From Verrucomicrobiota bacterium (GTDB lineage: Bacteria; Verrucomicrobiota; Verrucomicrobiia; Verrucomicrobiales; Akkermansiaceae), in NCBI GenBank assembly GCA_004293285.1, contig RDYF01000016.1:1-51122 (forward strand): a stretch of DNA of 51,122 nucleotides, read 5' to 3'. This document shows, piece by piece, positions 14,641 to 22,510 of this stretch (its first letter is position 1; every line of letters starts with the position of its first letter). Under the pieces are notes generated by a model. The model searched no databases. It saw nothing but the letters and a program-made list of their open reading frames with translations, and was not told where the DNA came from. The position numbers and the translations under genes were made by a program.

Positions 14641-15570
14641 TTACGGCATGCGGTCCGGGAAGACTTTTTTCCAGACGGCGAGGGCGTTGAGGATTTCTTC
14701 GGTTTTTCTAGTGTGCGATAGCTCCCAAATGATGGGGCATTGTTTGGGGAAAAATGGCATGAGCGCAGGGAAATCCAGTGTGCCGGTGAAGGGGGTGCGG
14801 TGATCGCGTGCGGGCCACTCGACATCGTGAATGTGGGCGCCGACGATGTGCGGGGCGATCGAATCCAGCCATTGGGTGTGGTCGAGGAGACCAAGGTTAT
14901 GCTTCAACTGGACATGGCCGAAGTCGTGCCAATAGCCGATCCACGGATTGTCCTTGAAATGATTTTGCAGATGCAGCATCTCGCGCTCGCTGGGGACATC
15001 TTCAAAGCGTGAGCGCGATTCGATGGCGAGAATGACGCCGTATTCCTCGGCCTTGACGACGAGTTTTTCCAATGCATCGATGGCGCGACTGAAGTAGAGA
15101 GGGGAGATTTTTTCGCGTTTTTTGATGAACTTGATTTTCGCTTTGGTGAAATCTTCGTCGTGCTGCATCCCTTGCTCCACCATGGTAGTGAGGCGTTTGG
15201 TGTAACGTTTTGGGTTCAATGGCACGGAGCCCATGTGCAGCACGAGGTAATTGGCGCGAAACTCTGCGGCGATTTCGAGCGTTTTCAAGCTCATCTCCAG
15301 TGCTCGCTGTCGGTCCCATGAACGATAGGAAGTGAACTCGTAGGCATCGGGCGCATCGATCATGACCTCCACGGGTGAGGGGAAAAAATTGTGCACGCCG
15401 GAGCAAGTGAATCGTCCATCGGCATGAGCTTTGCGCAGACCAGGGAGCTTAGTGATGGTCATGCCGTGGGATAGCTCAATATTGCGAAAACCCAGTGCGA
15501 GGATTTCGTCTACCATGGCTTCGCCATCAGTGTGGCGGGCATTATTCCAGCAGGTGGAGAAGGCGAGCAT
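14641..15570 (-). CDS. Sugar phosphate isomerase/epimerase-like TIM-barrel protein
   Basis: 309 residues of the xylose isomerase-like TIM barrel (AP endonuclease 2) superfamily. Seen are an N-terminal strand with FSTCWNN, GFRNIELSHG after the first helix, ANYLVLHMGSVPL, GVILAIESRSRFEDVPS (strand ending in Glu), GYWHDFGHVQLKHNLG (metal-type His/Asp), and ENPHIVGAHIHDVEW-type motif near the end (HIVGAHIHDVEWPARDH). The Glu, Asp/His and His-x-His-Asp residues are the usual metal ligands. The actual substrate is unknown; relatives act on sugars, inositols or hydroxypyruvate. It is the last gene of a five-gene minus-strand operon (proC-bamD-lptE-rsmI-this), starting 9 nt after rsmI. Its 3' end abuts repeat copy B. 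Confidence 0.8.
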   Translation of the reverse strand: MLAFSTCWNNARHTDGEAMVDEILALGFRNIELSHGMTITKLPGLRKAHADGRFTCSGVHNFFPSPVEVMIDAPDAYEFTSYRSWDRQRALEMSLKTLEIAAEFRANYLVLHMGSVPLNPKRYTKRLTTMVEQGMQHDEDFTKAKIKFIKKREKISPLYFSRAIDALEKLVVKAEEYGVILAIESRSRFEDVPSEREMLHLQNHFKDNPWIGYWHDFGHVQLKHNLGLLDHTQWLDSIAPHIVGAHIHDVEWPARDHRTPFTGTLDFPALMPFFPKQCPIIWELSHTRKTEEILNALAVWKKVFPDRMP

Positions 15571-15579
15571 GAGAATCAG

Positions 15580-16269
15580 TTAGGCATCCAGCGCCTCTTG
15601 GCCGTGAACGACCAAGACAATTTCGCCTTTAGGCGGATGTGCTTGGAAATGTTGGAACAGCGCGGCGGCGGAATCGCGGTGAAAGGTTTCGAATTTTTTA
15701 GTCAGCTCACGAGCGACACACACGCGGGCGTGAGGCTGGAGTTCGGCGAGGATTTCGAGGGTAGAGATCAGTCGGTGAGGGGACTCGAAGAATAAGTGCG
15801 TTTGCGATGAGTCGAGCGCCGCTTGCAAGGTTTGCGCGCGCTTGCCTTTTTTGACCGACAAGAAGCCGCCAAAGCTGAAGGCGTGGCAAGGAAATCCCGA
15901 GCCAATGAGGGCATTGAGGACTGCGGAGGGACCTGGGAGAACGTGGTAGGGAACCTGTTCTTCAATGCAGCGCTGAACGAGTCGATAGCCGGGATCGGAA
16001 ATTCCTGGCATGCCGGCATCAGTAATCATCGCAATCGATTCCCCTTGGCGGACGCGTTCGATCAGCTCGGGGACTCGGCGCATTTCATTGTGCTCATGGA
16101 GCGAAATCAGCGGCTTATGAATGCCGTGGTGCTGGAGTAGAGGCGAGGAATGACGAGTGTCTTCACAGGCAATGGCATCGACCTCGCGCATGATTTCGAG
16201 AGCACGCAGCGTAATATCGTCGCGATTTCCGATCGGCGTGGGAATGAGATAAAAAGCTCCGGATTCCAT
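15580..16269 (-). CDS. rsmI: 16S rRNA (cytidine1402-2'-O)-methyltransferase RsmI
   Basis: 229 residues of the tetrapyrrole methylase fold. Diagnostic segments are YLIPTPIGNRDDITLRAL at the start, ACEDTRHS (about residue 35), LHEHNE, ITDAGMPGISDPGY (SAM-binding loop), LPGPSAVLNAL, and FFESPHR, followed by ARELTKKFET. This set identifies RsmI, which 2'-O-methylates C1402 in the decoding centre of 16S rRNA using SAM. It is somewhat shorter than the E. coli protein (about 286 residues) because the C-terminal region is reduced. It starts 9 nt after the lptE stop and ends 9 nt before the isomerase gene, within one operon. Confidence 0.95.
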   Translation of the reverse strand: MESGAFYLIPTPIGNRDDITLRALEIMREVDAIACEDTRHSSPLLQHHGIHKPLISLHEHNEMRRVPELIERVRQGESIAMITDAGMPGISDPGYRLVQRCIEEQVPYHVLPGPSAVLNALIGSGFPCHAFSFGGFLSVKKGKRAQTLQAALDSSQTHLFFESPHRLISTLEILAELQPHARVCVARELTKKFETFHRDSAAALFQHFQAHPPKGEIVLVVHGQEALDA

Positions 16270-16278
16270 GAGGCAGGA

Positions 16279-16803
16279 TTAAAAGTCATCGGTAAGGCGA
16301 CCGACGATCTGCGTCGCGGCGCGCTGCAAGGCATCGGGCAGCGCATTGGTGCGAGCCGTTTGCAGGTTGGAGTCGATCGCAAAACGGGAGGAACCCACCG
16401 CTTTGCCACTGGCGAGAACTTTCAGCGGATTGGAGGCATCGCGCAGTTGCCACGAGAGTGTGATGTTGTTTTGCAATTCTTCCGAGCGCAAGGTGTCGAA
16501 TCGGGTGCTAGTCACCTGATTGTACGTAATGGATTCGATCGTGCCGTGCAAGATCGCATCGGCTTTTTCGGTCGTGGCAAGATGATAAGTGCCATCGGCG
16601 GAAAGGGCATCGATCACCGAATTGGTGGCCAAAGCTTCGCCTCGCGGGATGAGGGTTTTGTTCTCAAACATTTCCACGCGGATTTGTCGCACATTCGTCA
16701 AGGCCTGAGGACGGTGACCATCGAGTCGATAGCCGAAGCAAGAGCAGAGCATCGTTGCGATCGCGGCGATAGAAAAAAACGTGCGAGTGACAGCAAGATT
16801 CAT
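16279..16803 (-). CDS. lptE: LPS-assembly lipoprotein LptE-like protein
   Basis: 174 residues with a signal peptide ending in a Cys (TMLCSCFGYRL). The pattern C-x-F-G-Y-x-L at the mature N-terminus, then IRVEMFENKT, RGEALATNSVIDAL, GTIESITYNQV and a helical C-terminus, is typical of LptE, the outer-membrane lipoprotein that plugs LptD in lipopolysaccharide export. Identification rests on fold-like patterns, not on strong motifs, so it is less certain than its neighbours. It starts 12 nt after bamD and 9 nt before rsmI; pairing with bamD fits an outer-membrane biogenesis operon and implies a diderm cell. Confidence 0.75.
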   Translation of the reverse strand: MNLAVTRTFFSIAAIATMLCSCFGYRLDGHRPQALTNVRQIRVEMFENKTLIPRGEALATNSVIDALSADGTYHLATTEKADAILHGTIESITYNQVTSTRFDTLRSEELQNNITLSWQLRDASNPLKVLASGKAVGSSRFAIDSNLQTARTNALPDALQRAATQIVGRLTDDF

Positions 16804-16815
16804 GATCGAAGAAAA

Positions 16816-17745
16816 TTAGGAGAGTGACTTCAGGCCCGCCTGAGCTTTGTCGTGGAGTGGGCCCGACTTAACCTGCTTCAACACTTCACGGTAGTAGAAG
16901 CGGGCCGACTCGTGATCTCCCTTGCGACGATAGAAATCGGCGATATTGATCGAGCGCTCGAGATCCTGTTGGGCGAGACGTGTGATTTGATCGCGAGCTT
17001 GTCCGGCGCGACTGCCGCTGGGATAGATGCTAAGATAATCTTCAAAGGCTTCGCGGGCACGATCGAGATTGCCGTGGTCTTGATTGCCTCGTTCCGCTTG
17101 TTCAATCAAAATCAGTCCGACTCGGTATTGCGCTTCTGGTGCTTCACTGCTGTCCTGCCAATCCGAAACGACCTTGCGGTAAGCTTCGATCGCTTCATTG
17201 GCTCTGCCGCGCTGCTGATAAACTTCACCAATCATGAATTGCGCCTTGGATGCAGAAGCTGCTTTCGGCGCGGCATCGCGCACTTTGCCGAGCATATCAA
17301 TCAGTTTTGAGGTATCGACTTTTGAACTAAACAAGAAGCCCGACTTCACCTTTTCGGTCAACGCCATTTCCGCGATGACACTCTGTCGTTGCAAAGCTTG
17401 GGTATAGAGCTTACTGCCTTGGTATCGAGTCAAGAAGTCAGAGTAAGCATCAAAGGCTTCGACATAATCCTTTTTCTGTTCATGGAGTTGTGCCTGGCGA
17501 AACTTCGCTTGAGGGGCATCCTTGGCTGTTGGATACTGATCCACCATGTTGCGATAGCGTCGAATTGCTTTGCCGACTTTCCCTTTTTGGTCGGCGGCGA
17601 GTGCTTTTTCATAAGCGACATGTGCGGGGGCGTAGGATGAGCTAGTGGTGCCAACCAAGGGCGGCGGCAGATCGGTATCGGCACCGCATGAAGCGAGGGC
17701 CAATACGCCAGCGGCGAGGAGCGGACGGGTGATGAAAGATTTCAT
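16816..17745 (-). CDS. bamD: Outer-membrane assembly lipoprotein BamD-like, TPR protein
   Basis: 309 residues. A lipoprotein signal ends at LALASC. The mature part has tandem tetratricopeptide repeats starting about residue 45 (AYEKALAADQKGKVGKAIRR, then YPTAKDAPQAKFRQAQL, FLTRYQGSK, YQQRGRANEAIEAYRKVVSD, FEDYLSIYPSGSRAGQA, FYRRKGDHESARFYYREVL). The pattern Y-P-x-[SG] at repeat joints is the BamD/YfiO signature. BamD is an essential periplasmic-facing part of the BAM complex that folds outer-membrane beta barrels. The protein is somewhat longer than E. coli BamD (about 245 residues). It sits 12 nt after proC and 12 nt before lptE in the same operon. Confidence 0.85.
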   Translation of the reverse strand: MKSFITRPLLAAGVLALASCGADTDLPPPLVGTTSSSYAPAHVAYEKALAADQKGKVGKAIRRYRNMVDQYPTAKDAPQAKFRQAQLHEQKKDYVEAFDAYSDFLTRYQGSKLYTQALQRQSVIAEMALTEKVKSGFLFSSKVDTSKLIDMLGKVRDAAPKAASASKAQFMIGEVYQQRGRANEAIEAYRKVVSDWQDSSEAPEAQYRVGLILIEQAERGNQDHGNLDRAREAFEDYLSIYPSGSRAGQARDQITRLAQQDLERSINIADFYRRKGDHESARFYYREVLKQVKSGPLHDKAQAGLKSLS

Positions 17746-17757
17746 AAAAGTAGTGTG

Positions 17758-18564
17758 TTAGAGCGATGAGAGTTCCTTCGAGCGAGTTGTTGCTGCGCCT
17801 ACGGCAGCGTGAAGAGCATGGCGTAGACCGTTTTCTTCTAAGGCTGCAACGCCAGCGATGGTCGTGCCGCCTGGAGATGTGACCATGTCCTTCAGTTCAG
17901 CAGGGTGTTGTCCTGTGCGTAGAACCATTTCCGCTGCGCCGAGCATGGTTTGGGCGGCAAGGCGTAGCGCATCGGTGCGCGGCAAGCCTTGGCGAACACC
18001 GGCATCGGCCAGTGCCTCGATGATGATGAAGCCATAAGCAGGGCCCGAACCCGAGAGACCTGTGACGGCGTCGAGCAAAGTTTCACTCGTGCGCAAGGCA
18101 AGGCCAACCGAGGAAAACAACGCATGCGCGTCATCGGCGTCGGCCGAGGTCGCACGAGAGCCGAGAGAATAGGCTGTCGCCCCCTGGCCGACGAGGGCAG
18201 GGGTGTTGGGCATAGTGCGAATCACACGAACCGTGGATGGAAGTTCGGCTTCCAAAACGGCGAGGGGAATGCCTGCTGCGATCGAGAGCAGCAAAGCAGG
18301 CTTATTGCCCAGCAATTCGCGAAGCTGCTGCAAGACTTCACGCACCTGCTGCGGTTTGGTGGCGAGCAAAAAAGCATCGCAATGCTGCGTCAACGTCGCC
18401 AACGAATCCGCCCAATGACTGCCATTTTTTTCACAAAAATGCACGGCAGATGGTGTATGGACATCGTAGCCCCATACATTCTGAGCAGCAAGAGTGCCAC
18501 TGCGGATCGCGCCCTCGATGAGCGCACTGCCCATTTTTCCGCAACCGATGATGCCTAAGTTCAT
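17758..18564 (-). CDS. proC: Pyrroline-5-carboxylate reductase
   Basis: 268 residues from ATG 18564, chosen because the Rossmann motif GIIGCGKMGSAL begins right after it; upstream in-frame ATGs give an unrelated leader. Other features are ATKPQQVREVL, VIRTMPNTPALVGQGATAY (the family signature), ALTGLSGSGPAY-type motif (VTGLSGSGPAYGFI) and the C-terminal dimerisation region with MVTSPGGTTIAGVAALEENG. ProC reduces pyrroline-5-carboxylate to proline with NAD(P)H, the last step of proline synthesis. It heads the five-gene minus-strand operon, divergent from the TPR gene at 18646 with about 80 nt between for both promoters. Confidence 0.96.
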   Translation of the reverse strand: MNLGIIGCGKMGSALIEGAIRSGTLAAQNVWGYDVHTPSAVHFCEKNGSHWADSLATLTQHCDAFLLATKPQQVREVLQQLRELLGNKPALLLSIAAGIPLAVLEAELPSTVRVIRTMPNTPALVGQGATAYSLGSRATSADADDAHALFSSVGLALRTSETLLDAVTGLSGSGPAYGFIIIEALADAGVRQGLPRTDALRLAAQTMLGAAEMVLRTGQHPAELKDMVTSPGGTTIAGVAALEENGLRHALHAAVGAATTRSKELSSL

Positions 18565-18645
18565 GAGCGGATCATAACAGGGAAGGTCGATCAGGCGAGA
18601 ATGATTTTTGCTTGGAAGCGGAAAATTTCTGTTCATGGTGTGCGC

Positions 18646-20298
18646 ATGTGGAAATGGTTTTGGCTGATTCTCCTATGCGGAGCGAGTGCGGAGAAGATGC
18701 CCGATATCGAAAAAATGCTTTTGCCTCACGTCAAACCGGCGTCTGCAGAATACTTCCTCGCCGAGCCGACCGGCATCAAAATGGCGATTACCGCCAAAAG
18801 TCCTAAGGCGCAAGAGCATGTGCTCAGAGGACTGAATTTGATTCACGGCGGCTGGGATTATCGCGCGTATCAGCATTTCATTGCCGCGCTGAAATCGGAT
18901 CCCGATTGCCTGATGGCGCACTTTGGCGTCGTTTTCAGCTTGCTCGATGGCGACAGCGAATACAACGAACCGCGAGCCGTGGCAATCGAGCGTGCGCTGG
19001 CCTTGATCAAAGCCGGGGCGGGGACTCCACTCGAACGCGGCTATCTTTTTGGCCTCATGCAATTGCTCGAAGAAGGCCCACAAGCGGCTGCCGCAGCTTT
19101 TGAAAAAGTGGCGCAAAGTTTTCCCAACGATGCGCAATTGCCGCTGTTCGAAGTGTATTTCCGCCGCAGTGGATTCGATGAACAAGGACGACCCTTGCCC
19201 GATCAGGAAGTTGCTCAGGAAAAACTGGCGGCGCTGATGAAAAAATCTCCGAATTCGCCGATGTTGATCCACGCATGGCTGATGATTCGTGCCGAAAATC
19301 GAGACGTCACAGGGGACTTACCAATGGCCCGCAAACTCTGTGAAATGGTGCCCGATTACCCGCCTTACTGTCATTTGCTTGGTCATTATGAGTGGCGCAG
19401 TGGGAATTACCATTTAGCTCACCTTGCTTTTTCACGATGCGTCATCCTCTACCGCAACTGGATGAAAGAGTGCGGTGTGGAGCTTGTCGACTGCCCTGAA
19501 TGGATTCGTGCGGAGATGTATCGAGCCGCTGCGGTGGCTTGCAGCGGCGATGATGAATCGGCCTTAGCCATGGCCAAGGCTCTCTGCAAAATGAAAATCC
19601 CCCAAGAGCGCTACAAGTCCGCTGGCGCGCGCATTTTGTGGTGGGAGGCGAATACCATGGAAATGCGAATCCTGATGCGGAGAAGGGGACCAGATGACCT
19701 CAAAATGGCTCTCGCCAGCCTGCCGAGTAAGGAATTTGTCAAAACACTCACACCTTACTCGCGGGTGGCCTTTTACTACCAGGGATTGGCCATGTTGCTC
19801 GAATCGCAAATCGCTCTTGAAGAAAAAAACTGGGAACGAGCGAAGGAGTTGACGCAAGCGATGACGATGCACCTGCCTTTGATGCAGAAAGTGCGCGATG
19901 ATGTATCGCGCATGGGTGAGCTCGCGCATTTCATCCGTGCCTATTCGTTCCTCGATGTCGCCACGCTGCAGCTCAAGGGCGATCTCGCCATGGCTGGTCC
20001 TGAGTCGCAAAGAGGAGTCGCCTACAATTGGTATAGCGGCGCGAACGAACGACAGATGTATGCCAGCCGGATGATGCCCCCCGTCAGCCTTACCCCCACC
20101 GAGCTCGCGCTGGGCCGTTACTTTGAAAGCAAAAACGACGCCAGAAGAGCGCTGGAGGTCTACCAAGAAGGACTCTCCCGCTGGCCCAAGGATCTCACGC
20201 TATTGTCAGCCATTGCGGCTTTGCAGACCAAAGCGGGCGATGAAAAAGCAGCAGAGCAGACTCGCGCCACGATGCAGGAGGTTCGATCAGAAAATTGA
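18646..20298 (+). CDS. Exported TPR-repeat protein, unknown function
   Basis: 550 residues from ATG 18646, where a short signal-like helix starts (MWKWFWLILLCGASA); an earlier in-frame start at 18601 is weaker. The rest is helical with TPR-like units: HVLRGLNLIHGGWDYRAYQH, CLMAHFGVVFSLLDG, ERGYLFGLMQLLEEGPQAAA, YCHLLGHYEWRSGNYHLAH and, at the end, ALEVYQEGLSRWPKDLTLLS. The phrase G-W-D-Y-R-A-x-x-H-F with the following D-P-x-C-x-M-A-x-F-G-x-x recalls a family of exported TPR proteins of Planctomycetes and Verrucomicrobia with no assigned function. No catalytic motif. It is followed 80 nt later by the helicase gene. Confidence 0.75.
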   Translation: MWKWFWLILLCGASAEKMPDIEKMLLPHVKPASAEYFLAEPTGIKMAITAKSPKAQEHVLRGLNLIHGGWDYRAYQHFIAALKSDPDCLMAHFGVVFSLLDGDSEYNEPRAVAIERALALIKAGAGTPLERGYLFGLMQLLEEGPQAAAAAFEKVAQSFPNDAQLPLFEVYFRRSGFDEQGRPLPDQEVAQEKLAALMKKSPNSPMLIHAWLMIRAENRDVTGDLPMARKLCEMVPDYPPYCHLLGHYEWRSGNYHLAHLAFSRCVILYRNWMKECGVELVDCPEWIRAEMYRAAAVACSGDDESALAMAKALCKMKIPQERYKSAGARILWWEANTMEMRILMRRRGPDDLKMALASLPSKEFVKTLTPYSRVAFYYQGLAMLLESQIALEEKNWERAKELTQAMTMHLPLMQKVRDDVSRMGELAHFIRAYSFLDVATLQLKGDLAMAGPESQRGVAYNWYSGANERQMYASRMMPPVSLTPTELALGRYFESKNDARRALEVYQEGLSRWPKDLTLLSAIAALQTKAGDEKAAEQTRATMQEVRSEN

Positions 20299-20378
20299 TG
20301 CCGGAAAACCAACAGATTTGGCACATGTTGGTTTCTTGATTGTCATTTGCTCAGGATTGCGCTTTGAGTGTGGCGCGC

Positions 20379-22373
20379 ATGGCTTCTAGTTTTTCCTTTG
20401 ACTCACTCAACAAAGCTCAGCGAGAAGCGGTCGGCGCCGTAGATGGCCCCGTCTTGATTCTCGCTGGGGCCGGCACGGGCAAAACGCGCACGGTTACTTG
20501 CCGTATTGCCAACATGCTGGAACGTGGGGTCGATGCGAAAAACATTCTCGCCGTGACTTTCACCAACAAAGCCGCTGCCGAGATGAAGGAACGCATCGGC
20601 GGCATGGTTTCGAAACAAGCGGCGGAGGAAATGACGGTTTGCACCTTCCACTCGCTCTGCGTTCGCATTCTCCGCAATGGCATTGACCGACTCGGCTATA
20701 AGAAAAATTTCGCCATTTACACCGGCAGCGATCAAGTCAGCCTGATTAAGCAAATCATGGTGCGCAAAGGCGGGGCGAATTCTCCCTACAAACCGCAGGA
20801 AATTCTCAGTGTCATCTCGAAATCGAAAAATGATAGCTCGGACAATCGCCTCGAGCGCGATGAGTTCATGAACATCGTCGCCACGGCCTATCAAAATGAA
20901 TTGCGCGCGCAAAACGCTGTCGACTTCGATGACTTGTTGGTGCTCACGGAAAAATTGCTGACGGAGCATGAGGATATCCGACAGTATTGTCGTGAGCTTT
21001 ACCAACGAGTGACGGTGGATGAGTTCCAAGACACCAATGCCCTGCAAATGCGCTTGCTCCAGCAGTTGGTTGGGCCACCGTATCATGTTTGCGTAGTGGG
21101 TGACGATGACCAATCGATCTACGGTTGGCGCGGCGCGGAAGTGGCGAACATTCTCCAATTTGAAAATTTCTTCCCTAATCCGAAGATCATTTTGCTTGAA
21201 GAAAATTATCGCAGTACCAACGCCGTGCTGCATACGGCGAATAGTCTGATCAAGCACAATGTAGGACGTCGAGCGAAGGTTCTCGTCAGCACCCGCGCCG
21301 GTGGTGCGCCAGTGCGGGTGGTCTCGATGCCCGGCGACGAAGAAGAAGCGGAATTCATCGCCGAGGAAATCATTGAGGAAAAAAACCTACTCAAGCGTCC
21401 GTGGGAAGATTTTTCCATCCTGTTTCGCACAAATACGCAATGTCGCAAACTCGAAGAATCGCTGCGAGCGAGGAAGATTCCCTATCGCATGATCGGCGCG
21501 CAGAGTTTCTTCGATCGACGCGAAATTCGCGATGTGATTGCCTACGCGCAGTTGATGCTAGCGCCCGATGCCGATGTCGCACTGCTGCGCGTGCTCAATG
21601 CTCCGCAGCGGGGAATTGGGCAAAAGACGGCAGTGTTGGCGACAGATTACAGTCGTGAAAAAAACAAGAGCGTGTGGGAGGCGTTGTGCGATCCTGAGTT
21701 CACCTCGACCATAGGTGCCAAAACAAGGGCAGCGATCGAAGAGTTTGTGGCGATGATTTCCAACGCCAAAGCCCGTGTCGATGTCGCCAAGGAAAATGCT
21801 GGTACAGTGCTGCGCGAAATGATTGCGCAAATGGATTACGTCGCTTGGCTGATGCGCGGAAGTCAGACGGAAAAAGAGCGCGATATGAGGCGCGAGGGCA
21901 TTGCTAGCATCATTCAGCAGCTTGAAGACTATTCGGCGCGCGGCAAGAGTTTGCAAAAGTTTCTCGATGCCGTTTCTCTCAGCTCTGAGCGCGAAGAGGA
22001 TCTAGAAAGCAAACAAGGTGTCACCTTGATCACGCTGCACGCCTCGAAAGGGCTGGAGTTCCCACATGTGTATCTTGTCGGGCTCGAAGAAGGAACGCTG
22101 CCACACAAACGCAGTATCAGCGAAGGGACGCGCGATGAAGAGCGACGTTTGTTGTATGTAGGCATCACTCGTGCGCGCGAAAAGCTCACTCTGACCTACT
22201 GCGCAAGTCGCAAAAAATATGGCGAGACGGTATTGAGTCAGCCCAGCACATTTCTCGATGAGCTCGATCCAGAATTCATCGAGGTAACCTCCTACGATGA
22301 AATTTTCGGTCGAGAAGCCAGCGAGGACGAGCTGAGTAGCTTTTTCGATAGCATGAAAGACCTGCTGGGGTGA
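20379..22373 (+). CDS. UvrD/PcrA-type ATP-dependent DNA helicase
   Basis: 664 residues from ATG 20379. All superfamily 1A motifs are present: Q-motif LNKAQREAV, Walker A AGAGTGKT, motif Ia FTNKAAAEMKERI, Walker B VDEFQDTN, motif III GDDDQSIYGWRGA, motif IV LEENYRS, motif V TLHASKGLEFPHVYLVGLEE and motif VI EERRLLYVGITRAREKL. These helicases unwind DNA 3' to 5' in nucleotide-excision and mismatch repair and clear replication forks. The protein ends shortly after motif VI and lacks the RNA-polymerase-binding C-terminal tail typical of PcrA, so Rep/UvrD assignment within the family is open. The following gene lies 137 nt downstream. Confidence 0.95.
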   Translation: MASSFSFDSLNKAQREAVGAVDGPVLILAGAGTGKTRTVTCRIANMLERGVDAKNILAVTFTNKAAAEMKERIGGMVSKQAAEEMTVCTFHSLCVRILRNGIDRLGYKKNFAIYTGSDQVSLIKQIMVRKGGANSPYKPQEILSVISKSKNDSSDNRLERDEFMNIVATAYQNELRAQNAVDFDDLLVLTEKLLTEHEDIRQYCRELYQRVTVDEFQDTNALQMRLLQQLVGPPYHVCVVGDDDQSIYGWRGAEVANILQFENFFPNPKIILLEENYRSTNAVLHTANSLIKHNVGRRAKVLVSTRAGGAPVRVVSMPGDEEEAEFIAEEIIEEKNLLKRPWEDFSILFRTNTQCRKLEESLRARKIPYRMIGAQSFFDRREIRDVIAYAQLMLAPDADVALLRVLNAPQRGIGQKTAVLATDYSREKNKSVWEALCDPEFTSTIGAKTRAAIEEFVAMISNAKARVDVAKENAGTVLREMIAQMDYVAWLMRGSQTEKERDMRREGIASIIQQLEDYSARGKSLQKFLDAVSLSSEREEDLESKQGVTLITLHASKGLEFPHVYLVGLEEGTLPHKRSISEGTRDEERRLLYVGITRAREKLTLTYCASRKKYGETVLSQPSTFLDELDPEFIEVTSYDEIFGREASEDELSSFFDSMKDLLG

Positions 22374-22510
22374 AGCCGTGTCGGCGCTTTCCTCGCGCCT
22401 TGTCGACGTATGCGCTTCGATGGGCTTGATGCGAGGAAAACGGCCACGCTGTTTCCTTGTAGTTCTTGAGGCTTGTCGGAATGAGGGATTTCTGATTCCA
22501 TTTCGGCTCG

